From Anaerolineaceae bacterium (lineage in GTDB: Bacteria > Chloroflexota > Anaerolineae > Anaerolineales > Anaerolineaceae), in the NCBI GenBank assembly GCA_028714615.1, contig JAQTMA010000001.1:1-64000 (forward strand): a DNA stretch of 64,000 nt. Direction: 5' to 3'. The translations under genes and the position numbers were made by a program. Of the stretch, positions 40,973-50,488 are shown piece after piece. The notes beneath the pieces were generated by a model. That model was not told the origin of the DNA. It saw only the letters and a program-made list of their open reading frames with translations, and made no database searches. Each line of letters begins with the position of its first letter. Within the stretch, counting starts at the first letter, position 1.

Positions 40973-41025
40973 ATTCATCCTCTTCGAAGCTAAAAAAATG
41001 AGACAGAAAGGGATAACGGCGGAAA

Positions 41026-41934
41026 ATGGATTTACGAAATCAATACCTTCACTACCAATGGTGCCAAATGGACGACGTTGAAAAATTTCTTAGCCAATCG
41101 GGTTTTCTTCCTACCACAATCGAGGGATACCGGCGCCTGTTGCAGTATTTCGACGGGTTCTTGCAGTCGTATGGGATTGGCATTGAAAGGGCCGGACCGG
41201 AAGTGCTGCTGAATTTCATGGAGCGGCGCCAGTGGGGCGAAGCTGCTCGTCATAAGTGTTCTGCAGCGATTCGCTCTTACGTGCGTTGGAAGTACGGGGA
41301 GGCCCACCCGATCCTATCGCTCAAGCTGCGCCGGCCGCCCATCAAGCCGCACCGCACGTTGACCGCGGCACAGGTAAGGCTGCTGCTGGATTCCTTTGAC
41401 CTGGAACGGCCGGCCGGGCTGCGCGATTATGCGATTGTGATGCTGATGGTGGAAACGGGCTTGCGCAAGGCGGAAGTAGCGCGCCTGGAGCTGGCTTACG
41501 TTAACCTGGAAGCGCGCAAGTTGGACGTGCTGGTCAAAGGCGGCCACTGGGGCAGCGGTTATTTTTCAGAGGAAACCGCAAGCTCGCTTGACGATTGGTT
41601 ATCGATTCGGGGGATCTACGCGAAGCCGGAAACGAAAGGTTTCTTCTGCGCGGTGGGCGGCCACCACGCCGGTCAGAGCCTGACTACCAACGGGGTCGGG
41701 ATGATCTTCAAAACGATGAGCCGCCGGGTGGGCTTCCCGGTCTCAGCGCACGATTTGCGCCGCACCATGGCCACGCTCTTGACCCTCTCCGGCGCGCCAA
41801 CCGAGGTGGTCTGCAAGGCCGGTCGCTGGCATAATCTCGAGCAGGTGCGCACCTACACCCAGGCGGTGCAGGCCAGCGCCGTGATGAAATATCTGCCGAT
41901 GCCCAATTTGAACCGCTTAGTGCATGGGGATTGA
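41026..41934 (+). CDS. int: Tyrosine integrase
   Basis: In this 302-residue protein the core-binding domain spans residues 15-105. Catalytic residues are R147 (GLRKAE), K171, H242 and R245 (HDLRR), H269 (in RWHN) and Y277. The start is uncertain: ATG 41026 has GGCGG very close, ATG 41068 is a possible shorter start. It ends 30 bases before the attP core, the usual place of an integrase, and reads toward it. Confidence 0.9.
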   Translation: MDLRNQYLHYQWCQMDDVEKFLSQSGFLPTTIEGYRRLLQYFDGFLQSYGIGIERAGPEVLLNFMERRQWGEAARHKCSAAIRSYVRWKYGEAHPILSLKLRRPPIKPHRTLTAAQVRLLLDSFDLERPAGLRDYAIVMLMVETGLRKAEVARLELAYVNLEARKLDVLVKGGHWGSGYFSEETASSLDDWLSIRGIYAKPETKGFFCAVGGHHAGQSLTTNGVGMIFKTMSRRVGFPVSAHDLRRTMATLLTLSGAPTEVVCKAGRWHNLEQVRTYTQAVQASAVMKYLPMPNLNRLVHGD

Positions 41935-41950
41935 TAGAACATAAATTCTA
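41935..41950. promoter_or_regulatory. Inverted repeat between int and attP core
   Basis: TAGAA-CATAAA-TTCTA directly follows the integrase stop. It equals a LexA-type box with one arm base changed (AGAAC-ATAA-ATTCT), but could equally be an integrase or excisionase site. Confidence 0.35.
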
Positions 41951-41964
41951 AGAATAACCGCCAA

Positions 41965-41999
41965 GCGAGGGTTGCGGGTTCGACCCCCGTCAGCCACCC
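41965..41999. other. attP: attP-type core at the tandem junction
   Basis: The bases equal 174-208, preceded by the integrase end instead of the tRNA 5' half. It includes the tRNA-His 3' fragment 41965-41998, which has no 5' half and cannot form a tRNA. Phage DNA on both sides is what attP or the middle site of a tandem double lysogen looks like. Confidence 0.85.
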
Positions 42000-42166
42000 T
42001 TCAAAGGAAACCAAATAATACCGGTTGTAGGTTTGTTGGATATGTATGCCGATTAGCAATTGTTAATGTACAGACGCGCGGAGTACCAGCCGATCTCGGG
42101 CAAAGTGATCGAAGGTACCGATAACCAGATGTAGGCGTTGCAGCAATAAAGACTTACTTATCGCGT

Positions 42167-42270
42167 AAAGAAGACCCCGGGTTGGAACCGGGGAAATTCA
42201 ACTAGAAAATTTTTGCAATTCGTGGAGAGAAGTTTTTCTCCTGCAACAGAAATCTTGGCGGGTCGTGACA
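42167..42270 (-). ncRNA. Candidate small transcript (copy 2)
   Basis: Same promoter, LexA-type operator (42281-42294) and hairpin as at 376-513. In this copy the transcript would run toward the 3' end of the integrase gene instead of the tRNA. Confidence 0.35.
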
Positions 42271-42280
42271 CCAATAGTAT

Positions 42281-42294
42281 AGAACGTATGTTCT
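42281..42294. promoter_or_regulatory. LexA-type operator (copy 2)
   Basis: Duplicate of the perfect AGAAC-N4-GTTCT site at 490-503. Confidence 0.6.
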
Positions 42295-42470
42295 GTAAAT
42301 GCAAGTGAGAAAAGGGTGATTTCGGGGGGCAATTCATTAACTTAGTCATTCCTACCTACCATGGGTGTGGGATGAATTTCCTGGATGTCAGTAGTCTTGG
42401 CGGGCTGGTGGCAAACAGGAAGTAATGGGAAAATCTCTATTGCGAAAGCGGTAGGGATTTTTCTTTTTCC

Positions 42471-42752
42471 CTACTGCTCGCCCTCACAAGGAACATAATC
42501 AACTATTTCAGCGATGGAGTTCACGCCTAAGATTTTGCGTACTTTGTTGAGAGTTTTAGTGGAAAAATCCACCTCCCCCCGAAGGAACCGGTAGGCGGTA
42601 TCTTGTCCAAGTTTCTCCAACAGGCAATAGGCAATGAATGTATTTTTGTCGATTCCTTTTTGGGCGAGCAGCTCGGGGACAAAGTTCTTGAGCCCCATAG
42701 CCGCCTCCATTGAAATTCCATCTTGCACTTGATAATCAGCTTGATTCTCCAT
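42471..42752 (-). CDS. XRE-type repressor (copy 2)
   Basis: Same 93 residues as the gene at 680-961. Two intact repressor genes would double its dosage in a tandem lysogen. Confidence 0.75.
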   Translation of the reverse strand: MENQADYQVQDGISMEAAMGLKNFVPELLAQKGIDKNTFIAYCLLEKLGQDTAYRFLRGEVDFSTKTLNKVRKILGVNSIAEIVDYVPCEGEQ

Positions 42753-42770
42753 CCGTATGCTCCTGCAGAT

Positions 42771-42844
42771 ATATTAGCATAGACAATTACGATTGTCAAG
42801 TATGCAAATTGATTATTGACTTTCGTAATGATATACAGTAATAT
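42771..42844. promoter_or_regulatory. Divergent promoters and operators (copy 2)
   Basis: Duplicate of 980-1053 with both mirrored 14-bp elements. Confidence 0.75.
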
Positions 42845-42901
42845 GTATGTGTAAAGTAGTCAAGTCCACCAGCCCGCCAGCTGACAATCCAGGAGATGCG
42901 T

Positions 42902-43216
42902 ATGACCCAAACTTCGATTCCCACGATCGTCTATAAGACCGAAACAGAATGGAAAGGCCGCAAAGGCAACGTCCGCCTGACTTCCCACCAGGTGGTCGAT
43001 TTCGATGCCACCTATGCCCCTTACCCCGAGGCCAACTATTGGGAGACCAAAGCCCGGCTGGCTTACGAGCGCCTGGAGGATTACATCGGCCGCTCCGGAG
43101 CGAAAGCCTGGCAAGAGGCGATCCTCATCAATGAGGACACCTGGAAGACGATCTTTGAGAAGATCAACAAACGCTTGACCTTTCTCCAGGAGACAGACCA
43201 TGCAGCCCATCCTTGA
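42902..43216 (+). CDS. Hypothetical protein (copy 2 of 1111-1425)
   Basis: Same 104 residues; first gene of the second rightward operon. Confidence 0.65.
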   Translation: MTQTSIPTIVYKTETEWKGRKGNVRLTSHQVVDFDATYAPYPEANYWETKARLAYERLEDYIGRSGAKAWQEAILINEDTWKTIFEKINKRLTFLQETDHAAHP

Positions 43217-43472
43217 TCTCCAGCCCTCTCCCTCCCAAACCCCCAGCGATTCCATCAAAGGCGTTCCCGGCGTAGTCATCTGTGAGTTTGCCGCCTCCTG
43301 CCGGCTGTGGACCTCTCCCTTCCCCAACACGATCGGCCGCCAGGCAGCCTACACCTTCCTCATCCAAACCCAGGGCATGCAGTGGTTGGTGGAGCACCAG
43401 CGCGACGTCAAGACAGTCCTGGATACCGTTGAGCAAGTCATTCTTGCGGAGGTGTCCCCATGCCCGAACTAG
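43200..43472 (+). CDS. Hypothetical protein (copy 2 of 1409-1681)
   Basis: Same 90 residues, with the same 17-base overlap with the gene before it. Confidence 0.6.
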   Translation: MQPILDLQPSPSQTPSDSIKGVPGVVICEFAASCRLWTSPFPNTIGRQAAYTFLIQTQGMQWLVEHQRDVKTVLDTVEQVILAEVSPCPN

Positions 43473-43579
43473 ACGCCTTTACGACTGCCTTCCAGCGCGA
43501 TCCATGGATCGGTATCATTGTACTGCTCGTTCTCGCCCTGGCGATCTGCGTCCTCCTGCCAGGTCCTCGCCGGCGATAA
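43460..43579 (+). CDS. 39-residue membrane peptide (copy 2)
   Basis: Same reading as 1669-1788, with one membrane helix and an Arg-rich end. Confidence 0.55.
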   Translation: MPELDAFTTAFQRDPWIGIIVLLVLALAICVLLPGPRRR

Positions 43580-43584
43580 GCCCA

Positions 43585-43803
43585 ATGGAGGTCATCGTCA
43601 CAAGCGATTGGACTGCAGTGGAGGCCGGCCGCCGCCACCGCAAGCTGGTTCATCTTCGCGAGCCCGATCGGAGCTTAGCTCGTCAGAAGATGGACGCCCT
43701 GATCGATCACCTGTCCGGGTTGGGCTGGCGGGTGGAGGATCGCCGCGATCTGATCGCCCCCGGGACGGAAGACAGCACCGACCTTCCATGGTATCAGCGT
43801 TAA
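43585..43803 (+). CDS. Hypothetical basic protein (copy 2 of 1794-2012)
   Basis: Same 72 residues. Confidence 0.55.
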   Translation: MEVIVTSDWTAVEAGRRHRKLVHLREPDRSLARQKMDALIDHLSGLGWRVEDRRDLIAPGTEDSTDLPWYQR

Positions 43804-43815
43804 AGGAGAATCTTC

Positions 43816-44004
43816 ATGAACGAAAACGATAAAGAAGCAATTGCCCGGTACGAGCGCGAGCTCCGAGCATCTGGAGTGTTTGACCGATTTAGTTACTTCC
43901 ACATGGCGCAGGTCCTCCTGGACAAATATTGGCTTCTGGGCGTAGTGGTACTGGCCGAAAAACTCAAAGAGCTTGCCCAAGAACGGAAAGCGAGCGAGAA
44001 ATGA
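43816..44004 (+). CDS. Small helical protein (copy 2 of 2025-2213)
   Basis: Same 62 residues, overlapping the ASCH gene start. Confidence 0.6.
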   Translation: MNENDKEAIARYERELRASGVFDRFSYFHMAQVLLDKYWLLGVVVLAEKLKELAQERKASEK

Positions 44005-44537
44005 AAGCGTTAACGCTAATCCAACCCTGGGCGACGCTCGTTGCGATCGGCGCGAAGCGCATCGAAACCCGCAGTTGGTCCACCGGCTACCGCGGACCGC
44101 TGGCGATCCATTCCAGCTCGAGTAAGCAGTTCATCAACATGCGGGGCAAAGATTACATTTGTGGGGATGAACCATTCTACTCGGTATTGACGGAAGCTAG
44201 TAAGAGACATACTGCAACCCTCACCGATCTGAAGGATATGGTAACCAGGCCTTTTATGCCTCTTGGCTGCATAATTGCGACCTGTGAGCTGATCGGCTGC
44301 GGCCCGATTGCCGATCAGCGGACCTATATCAAAGTAAAACCCCAACCTTTATATAACTGCGTTGGCGTTCCTCCGGAAGAACCAGAGCTCTCTTTCGGCG
44401 ATTACACGACGGGCCGCTTCGCGTGGGTCCTGGCAAACGTAAAACCGCTTCCCGAGCCCATCCCGGCCAAGGGAGCTCTGGGGTTGTGGGAGTGGAAACA
44501 AAACAGGCTAGGGTTGGACAGGGTTGGACAGCCGTGA
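44001..44537 (+). CDS. ASCH-domain protein (copy 2)
   Basis: Same 178 residues as 2210-2746. Confidence 0.8.
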   Translation: MKALTLIQPWATLVAIGAKRIETRSWSTGYRGPLAIHSSSSKQFINMRGKDYICGDEPFYSVLTEASKRHTATLTDLKDMVTRPFMPLGCIIATCELIGCGPIADQRTYIKVKPQPLYNCVGVPPEEPELSFGDYTTGRFAWVLANVKPLPEPIPAKGALGLWEWKQNRLGLDRVGQP

Positions 44538-44755
44538 AAATCTGCATGATGTGGTTCGATAACGATCCCAAGGCCGGCCTGGAGAAAAAGCTCCAGCGCG
44601 CCGCTGCCTACTACGAGGCCAAATACGGCCAGGCGCCTACCCTCTGCTACGTCCATCCGGTCATGCTCGGCGAGGGCAAGCCGGTGGCCGGCGCCCTCGA
44701 GGTGCGCTCCAGCGGCTCCATCCTGCCCCATCATTTTTGGATCGGCATGGCCTGA
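44534..44755 (+). CDS. Hypothetical protein (copy 2 of 2743-2964)
   Basis: Same 73 residues with GTG start; the weak terminator recurs at 44744-44771. Confidence 0.6.
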   Translation: MKICMMWFDNDPKAGLEKKLQRAAAYYEAKYGQAPTLCYVHPVMLGEGKPVAGALEVRSSGSILPHHFWIGMA

Positions 44756-44826
44756 AAATGCCTCTTTTTTTGCCCGATAAGGTGGTGATAACACAGCTTA
44801 GCCACGCCATATGGTAGACTGACCGC

Positions 44827-45756
44827 ATGGACATCCACGACAGCATCAATGCACTGGTTTCCGAGCTTTCGAGCAGCCGCTCAGCCAACACCGCCCGCAC
44901 CTACCGCAACGCCTATTCCACCTGGCTGCGCTACCTCGCAGAGTCGGGTATTCCGGAGACGGCCCCGGTCGAAGGCCTCACCATTGATCACTTCATCCAT
45001 TTTCCCAGCTGGTTCCTGGGCCAAAAACTCTCCAAGGCCACCCAGCTGTGCTACCTGGCCGGGATCCGCGCCCTGATCAACTGGCTGGTGATCAACGGCT
45101 ACCTCAACCCCTCCTACCTCGATACCATCCGCCTGGAGAAGGCGCTCAGCCAGGTCAGCCGCAAGAAAGAGCACAAACTGCCGCGCATCCCCAAGCCCGG
45201 GCAGGTGGAGGGCATCCTCTCTGCCGCCGGCCGGGCTACCTCCGCCTCTCCCATCCTGGAGCGCGATATCGCGATTGTGGAGCTCTTGGCTTCCTCCGGC
45301 TGCCGCAACGCCGAGATCGCCCAGCTCTGCGTGGGACAGATCGACCTGGTGGAGCGCCGCGCCCGGGTCTTGGGGAAAGGCAGCAAAGAGGCTTTCGCCT
45401 ACTTCTCCACCCAGGCTGCGGACGCGCTCCGAGCCTACTGGGCTGCGCGCGGGTCCGCCGCTCCCGAGGAGCCCGCTTTCTGCCGGCACGATCGGGGCGC
45501 CGGGGGGCGGGCGCTGCCCCTGTCGACTAACTCCATCCGCGAAATCGTCCTCGCCTTGCGCCAGGCGGCCGGGATCGAGAGCCAGTTTTCCCCGCACTAT
45601 TTCCGGCACGCCTTCGGCATGAAGGTCCTGCACGATACCGGGAATCTCGCCCTGACCCAGGATCTCATGCGGCATGAGAACCCGGCCTCCACCCGCGTCT
45701 ACGCCACCATCGACCCCGATGATCTGCGCGAGGCGCATCGCAAGATCTACCAGTAG
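44827..45756 (+). CDS. Internal tyrosine recombinase (copy 2)
   Basis: Same 309 residues as 3036-3965 with the full catalytic set. Two copies of an active recombinase in direct repeats could help resolve the tandem. Confidence 0.85.
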   Translation: MDIHDSINALVSELSSSRSANTARTYRNAYSTWLRYLAESGIPETAPVEGLTIDHFIHFPSWFLGQKLSKATQLCYLAGIRALINWLVINGYLNPSYLDTIRLEKALSQVSRKKEHKLPRIPKPGQVEGILSAAGRATSASPILERDIAIVELLASSGCRNAEIAQLCVGQIDLVERRARVLGKGSKEAFAYFSTQAADALRAYWAARGSAAPEEPAFCRHDRGAGGRALPLSTNSIREIVLALRQAAGIESQFSPHYFRHAFGMKVLHDTGNLALTQDLMRHENPASTRVYATIDPDDLREAHRKIYQ

Positions 45757-45966
45757 CATGGATATTCCTCTGCATCACCGAATGCCACAAATCTGCTGAC
45801 GATGTTGGGGACCATTTGGGCAGCTGTAAACTGAAATGTTATTCCTGGATTGAAATCACGACAAAAGTTATGCGATTCCTATGCCTTTTGTACAATTGAA
45901 CCGAGGTATACTAGAACAGAAGTTGCACCCTATCAGAGTGGCGTCCAACCTAACGGAGGTTTCATA

Positions 45967-47256
45967 ATGACGGCAGAAATTGCTGTTATGAATAAATGCG
46001 CGGTCGCGATTGCCGCAGATAGCGCTGCAACTGTTTATTATCCGGGCGGCAGAAAAATATTCAATTCGGCATGCAAGTTATACATGCTTTCAAAGTACAA
46101 TCCCGTGGGGGGCTTGATCTATCAGAACTTAGAAATTATGGGTGTGCCATGGGAAACACTCATTAAGATCTTCCGGAAGCAATTAAAGAAAGATAAATGC
46201 GATCATATCAAGGGATATGCCGAAAAACTCATCTTATTCGTCAGTCGGTTTTTCTCTGAAAAGGATCAAGAGGCCCATTTCACATCCACAATAACCGATT
46301 ACTTTACCCTCATGGCTAAGGAAATCGACACCAAGGTCACCCAAATTATTGAAAAAAACGGGGCGATCGATCAGGACAACACAGCAGAGATTGTACAATC
46401 GGCGATTTACGAGTATTACGATCGCTGGGACCATTTGGAATCGCTGCCCTATGCCACGGATGAATACTGCCAGGAATTATTAGAAAAATATGGTGGGGCG
46501 ATTGAATTGGCTCGCTGCAAAATTTTCAAGGAGCTTCCATTCACCGATGATGCTACTGATTATTTGAATAAATTTTGCGCCCACATATTTTCAAAGAATA
46601 ATTTCCAGGACTACTCGGGTGTCGTAATTACTGGCTTCGGGGAAGCGGAAATTTACCCGAATATCGTGACCATGCGAGTGGAAGGAGTTGTAAACAACCA
46701 TCTCAAATTCGTCGTTGATGAGGACTGCGGGATATCAAGCGATTTTCCCGCCCGGGTGTTTCCGTTAGCGCAAAAGGACGTTACCCTATCTTTCTTTCAA
46801 GGAATCGACCCACAGCTTAAAAGCATTATCCTTGATTCTATATCCAAGACTTTCACCGCATTATCTCCCGCATTAATTCAAGCGATGGAGAATCAGATTC
46901 CCGACCTCGATCAAACTGTAAGGACGAATTTATCCGAAAAACTAAGCAGATTTGGCGAAAGTACATATAATATACTTGAACAGTTGATCAATGGGTATTC
47001 AAAGAAGGTCCATGTCGATCCCATTTTGACAGCAATTCAATTCCTTTCAAAGGGAGAATTGGCTGCCATGGCTGAAACTCTGGTAAACTTGACATCCTTT
47101 CGGCGGAAGATGTCTATGGGTGATGAGACGGTTGGTGGCCCCATAGACGTAGCAGTAATCTCCAAGGCTGATGGTTTTGTCTGGATAGATCGCAAGCATT
47201 ACTTCGATCCAAAAATCAATCATCAATTTTTTGATAATTATTATCATATAGACTAA
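45967..47256 (+). CDS. Proteasome-like Ntn hydrolase (copy 2)
   Basis: Same 429 residues as 4176-5465 from the Met-Thr start. Confidence 0.65.
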   Translation: MTAEIAVMNKCAVAIAADSAATVYYPGGRKIFNSACKLYMLSKYNPVGGLIYQNLEIMGVPWETLIKIFRKQLKKDKCDHIKGYAEKLILFVSRFFSEKDQEAHFTSTITDYFTLMAKEIDTKVTQIIEKNGAIDQDNTAEIVQSAIYEYYDRWDHLESLPYATDEYCQELLEKYGGAIELARCKIFKELPFTDDATDYLNKFCAHIFSKNNFQDYSGVVITGFGEAEIYPNIVTMRVEGVVNNHLKFVVDEDCGISSDFPARVFPLAQKDVTLSFFQGIDPQLKSIILDSISKTFTALSPALIQAMENQIPDLDQTVRTNLSEKLSRFGESTYNILEQLINGYSKKVHVDPILTAIQFLSKGELAAMAETLVNLTSFRRKMSMGDETVGGPIDVAVISKADGFVWIDRKHYFDPKINHQFFDNYYHID

Positions 47257-47270
47257 GAAGGAGGAACCAA

Positions 47271-47495
47271 ATGATGGAACCTAAGAATTCACCGAAGGTT
47301 TTCCGCTCCATGGAAGAGTTCAGGGATACATTCTTACCTGAAACCCCGAGTGAGAAATTTGCCAGAAAAATCAGCGATACCCGAGATCCCGGGGTGATTG
47401 GAGATCTGTTTTCTAGAATCGCGCTGGATGGTTTCAATAAAACCATTTCGAGCGATGATGCCACACAACGCTGCAAACCAGGAAATAAAGATTGA
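47271..47495 (+). CDS. Small partner of the Ntn hydrolase (copy 2)
   Basis: Same 74 residues as 5480-5704. Confidence 0.6.
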   Translation: MMEPKNSPKVFRSMEEFRDTFLPETPSEKFARKISDTRDPGVIGDLFSRIALDGFNKTISSDDATQRCKPGNKD

Positions 47496-47509
47496 TAATT
47501 TCAAACCAA

Positions 47510-47540
47510 AACACCCCGCTAGATGGCGGGGTGTTTTTTT
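47510..47540 (+). terminator. Strong terminator (copy 2)
   Basis: Duplicate of the 10-bp stem and T tract at 5719-5749. Confidence 0.9.
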
Positions 47541-47774
47541 ATTCCCACTCGAAATCCCAAAGTCTAGGGGTTTCCATCAAAAATGATGTTTCCTTCATTT
47601 TCCAGTTGCATGTCGCTCTGGTCATTGCCATCGAACACCTGAAGCTGGTGGTACCGACAGAATGACCGTTTCCGAAGATACGGTTTGACAAATTTCCTCT
47701 ATAATAAAACCAGCCCGCCAAAAACAATTGAATAGAGTTGATCCTAGCCACGGTCCTATGGAGGGGATATTGCC

Positions 47775-48671
47775 ATGCTTATCACGCGTGAGTATGAGCT
47801 TGTCGGGGGCGCCGAATTCCAGCAGATGGGAGCAGATTTCATCGCACTGGACGTGGAAACGGCCAACCCGAACTTCGCTAGTATCTGTCAGATCGGGATT
47901 GCGTTTTTCAAAGACGGGGCGATTTGTGCCACTAGCAAAACTTTCATCGATCCGCAAGATTATTTCGATGATATGAACGTTTTCATTCACGGCATCACCG
48001 AGGAGAGGGTCGCCGGTGCGCCGACCTTTCCAGACTTTCTGAAGCTCCTCCGGCCGATCCTGGAAAACCAAATCGTAGTTCACCACACCGCATTTGATAA
48101 GGCCTCCTTCCGCCAGGCCGCCCAAAAATACAACCTGCCCGAGCTGGATTGTCGCTGGCTGGACACGGCCCGCGTTGCCCGCCGCACCTGGGAAACCTAC
48201 CGCTATTCCGGCTATGGGTTAGGCCCTTTGGCCGAGAGGCTATCGATCCAATTTCAGGCGCACGACGCACTGGAGGATGCTCGCGCCTGTGGCGAGATCT
48301 TACTCCGCGCCATTCAGACATCTGGGATTTCCTTGGCGGACTGGCTGGAATTGGCACCCAAAAGTTTTGGCGGCAATATTTCCCAATCCGGTAACCCTGA
48401 CGGACCCCTCGCTGGGGAAGTGATCGTCTTCACTGGTGAGCTCTCCCTCAAGCGTGCAGAAGCAGCCAAGATCGCCGCGAAGACTGGCTGCGACGTCGCT
48501 GATGGCGTGAACAAAGCCACGACAATCCTAGTAGTCGGCGATCAGGATATCAAGAAGTTAGCCGGTCAGCTGAAGAGTTCGAAGCATCGAAAAGCAGAAT
48601 CATTAATCGGGGCTGGCCAGGCAATTCGGATCATCGCCGAAAAAGACTTTCTCGAATTAGTGAAAATCTAA
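47775..48671 (+). CDS. DEDDh exonuclease-BRCT protein (copy 2)
   Basis: Same 298 residues as 5984-6880. Confidence 0.85.
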   Translation: MLITREYELVGGAEFQQMGADFIALDVETANPNFASICQIGIAFFKDGAICATSKTFIDPQDYFDDMNVFIHGITEERVAGAPTFPDFLKLLRPILENQIVVHHTAFDKASFRQAAQKYNLPELDCRWLDTARVARRTWETYRYSGYGLGPLAERLSIQFQAHDALEDARACGEILLRAIQTSGISLADWLELAPKSFGGNISQSGNPDGPLAGEVIVFTGELSLKRAEAAKIAAKTGCDVADGVNKATTILVVGDQDIKKLAGQLKSSKHRKAESLIGAGQAIRIIAEKDFLELVKI

Positions 48672-48719
48672 TCAGAAATTACTAAATTAATTTTGTGGAC
48701 AACCAGTAAACGAGGCAGC

Positions 48720-49586
48720 ATGGATCCCTCAATAATTCCCGCTCTTGCAGGTGTAATTGGTGCAACAACTCCATTCGCTATTAAATTGACCGACACACTG
48801 AAATTCATTTATGCCCAAGAATCAGAACCCCGATTGATAAAATCACGGGGCTTGGCAGAAGTAGAGGTAAATAAAGCACAACATGATGAGGATTTACGAT
48901 ACAGAAGAGCCGAGTTAAGAGTAGCTAGGCTCGAAGACCGAAGACAAAGAAATATTGAATCGATTATCGATAAGACTTTACCATATGCACCAGAGAAGAT
49001 CAGTCCAGAAAAAGTTGATGAAGATTGGACTGTGAATTTTCTTAATCATTGCCAGGATGTTTGCAATGAAGAAATGCAACATTTGTGGGCGAAGATACTA
49101 GCAGGTGAAGTTGCTAAGCCTGGCTCGTTTTCGAAACAAACAGTACAGATTGTGCAGCTGCTTAGCAATTGGGACGCACGTCTATTTCAAATGGTGAGTT
49201 TGGTCTCGATCAGAATGGGGCGCCGATTTATCATCCAAGATAAGATCTTGGATGATTACTTCAATGAGGCATCAATAAGTTTTGTAAATTTGTTATCCCT
49301 CCACGATCTTGGGCTTCTCTGCGATGTGTCCAGTCAATCAACAGGACTACCAGAAGGGAGCTCGGGGCTCATGGTTCACTATTGCGGTGGGCAGTTCCCA
49401 ATATTTAACCATTCCGAGAAGACCTTATTTGTTACGGGCACATTTTTCACAAAGGCTGGAGTTGAACTTTTCCCGCTTTGTGAAGGTTCTGCTGACCCCG
49501 AGTTTGTTAAACTACTTAAACAATCTTTTGTCCGATATGGTTACGATCTCGTCACGAATGGGAAAGACGGATGCATCACCGGGTGA
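48720..49586 (+). CDS. DUF2806-like protein (copy 2)
   Basis: Same 288 residues as 6929-7795. Confidence 0.7.
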   Translation: MDPSIIPALAGVIGATTPFAIKLTDTLKFIYAQESEPRLIKSRGLAEVEVNKAQHDEDLRYRRAELRVARLEDRRQRNIESIIDKTLPYAPEKISPEKVDEDWTVNFLNHCQDVCNEEMQHLWAKILAGEVAKPGSFSKQTVQIVQLLSNWDARLFQMVSLVSIRMGRRFIIQDKILDDYFNEASISFVNLLSLHDLGLLCDVSSQSTGLPEGSSGLMVHYCGGQFPIFNHSEKTLFVTGTFFTKAGVELFPLCEGSADPEFVKLLKQSFVRYGYDLVTNGKDGCITG

Positions 49587-49600
49587 GAAGGTTGTTACTC

Positions 49601-50422
49601 CTAATTATTCATAACAAGAGGTAAGTTGATTACATGCTGCTCTGGCTCCGGCTTGGGAGGTTCCGACGTCGGAACGGGCCGGGTGAGATAGCTCCAGATC
49701 TCCGGCAGATCCCGCTGAGCTTCATCCCAGGAAAACCAGTTCCACGCCGGCAGCTCATGCGCCCTGCAGGCCGCCTCAAATCCCTGGATATCCGCAAGTG
49801 TCGGTGCCCACCCGCCTACCTGGTAGGTCGGCCCGGTCGGGATCACCGGCCGCACCACCTTGAGCGCAGCGTAATCGGCCAGGCAGCCGGTGAGCTGGCT
49901 CGTGGGGTTATGCGCCTGCTCCCAATACACCTGGGGCATCGCATAGTTGCAGAATGTCAAAAAGGTGTTAAAGGGGAAATCCGGATGCAGATGGGGATAG
50001 CGGTACGAGCTGAGCGCGATCGGCAGGTTCTCCCCCATGCAGCGCCGCAGCTCGGTCATGTAGATCTGGGCCGGCCCCGGGCCGGCGAGCTTATATTCTT
50101 TCTCCGCGTTCACCACGAACCCGTCCAGCCCCAACCCCTGGACCCGCTCGATCGACGTCTTGGCTTCCTTCAGCGGGTAATACCCATACACGTAATGCCA
50201 GCCCCACACCTGGACCTCGGCCGCGTGCAGCGCATCGACCACCGGCGGCACCAGGTCAACGCGCGGATCCGTGTTTTTGAGATTAGACCGCGCCTGGCCG
50301 TCAGCAATTTTGACCAAGACATGCGACCAGCCGGCTTTCTCCGCCGTTTCCGCGATCTTGGCTGCGTCACCATTTTTGCAGTTTGGAATATTCCAGATCC
50401 AGTAACCGGTTCCATTGAGCAT
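49601..50422 (-). CDS. Putative endolysin (copy 2)
   Basis: Same 273 residues as 7810-8631; the upstream dyad recurs at 50438-50455. Confidence 0.65.
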   Translation of the reverse strand: MLNGTGYWIWNIPNCKNGDAAKIAETAEKAGWSHVLVKIADGQARSNLKNTDPRVDLVPPVVDALHAAEVQVWGWHYVYGYYPLKEAKTSIERVQGLGLDGFVVNAEKEYKLAGPGPAQIYMTELRRCMGENLPIALSSYRYPHLHPDFPFNTFLTFCNYAMPQVYWEQAHNPTSQLTGCLADYAALKVVRPVIPTGPTYQVGGWAPTLADIQGFEAACRAHELPAWNWFSWDEAQRDLPEIWSYLTRPVPTSEPPKPEPEQHVINLPLVMNN

Positions 50423-50488
50423 GACCCCTCCTATGCTACCTAATGCATATTAGGTGTCCTCATTCGCTTTAGGAAAAACAGTTATATC

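Larger units (their letters stand above)
174..41964. mobile_element. Complete prophage, copy 1
   Basis: The 41,791-bp unit runs from the attL core to the base before the repeated core. It contains integrase next to the att site, lysogeny switch, replication, packaging, head, tail and lysis genes, so it looks like an intact temperate siphovirus. Morphology is inferred from a long tape measure protein, a major tail protein and no sheath gene. Confidence 0.9.
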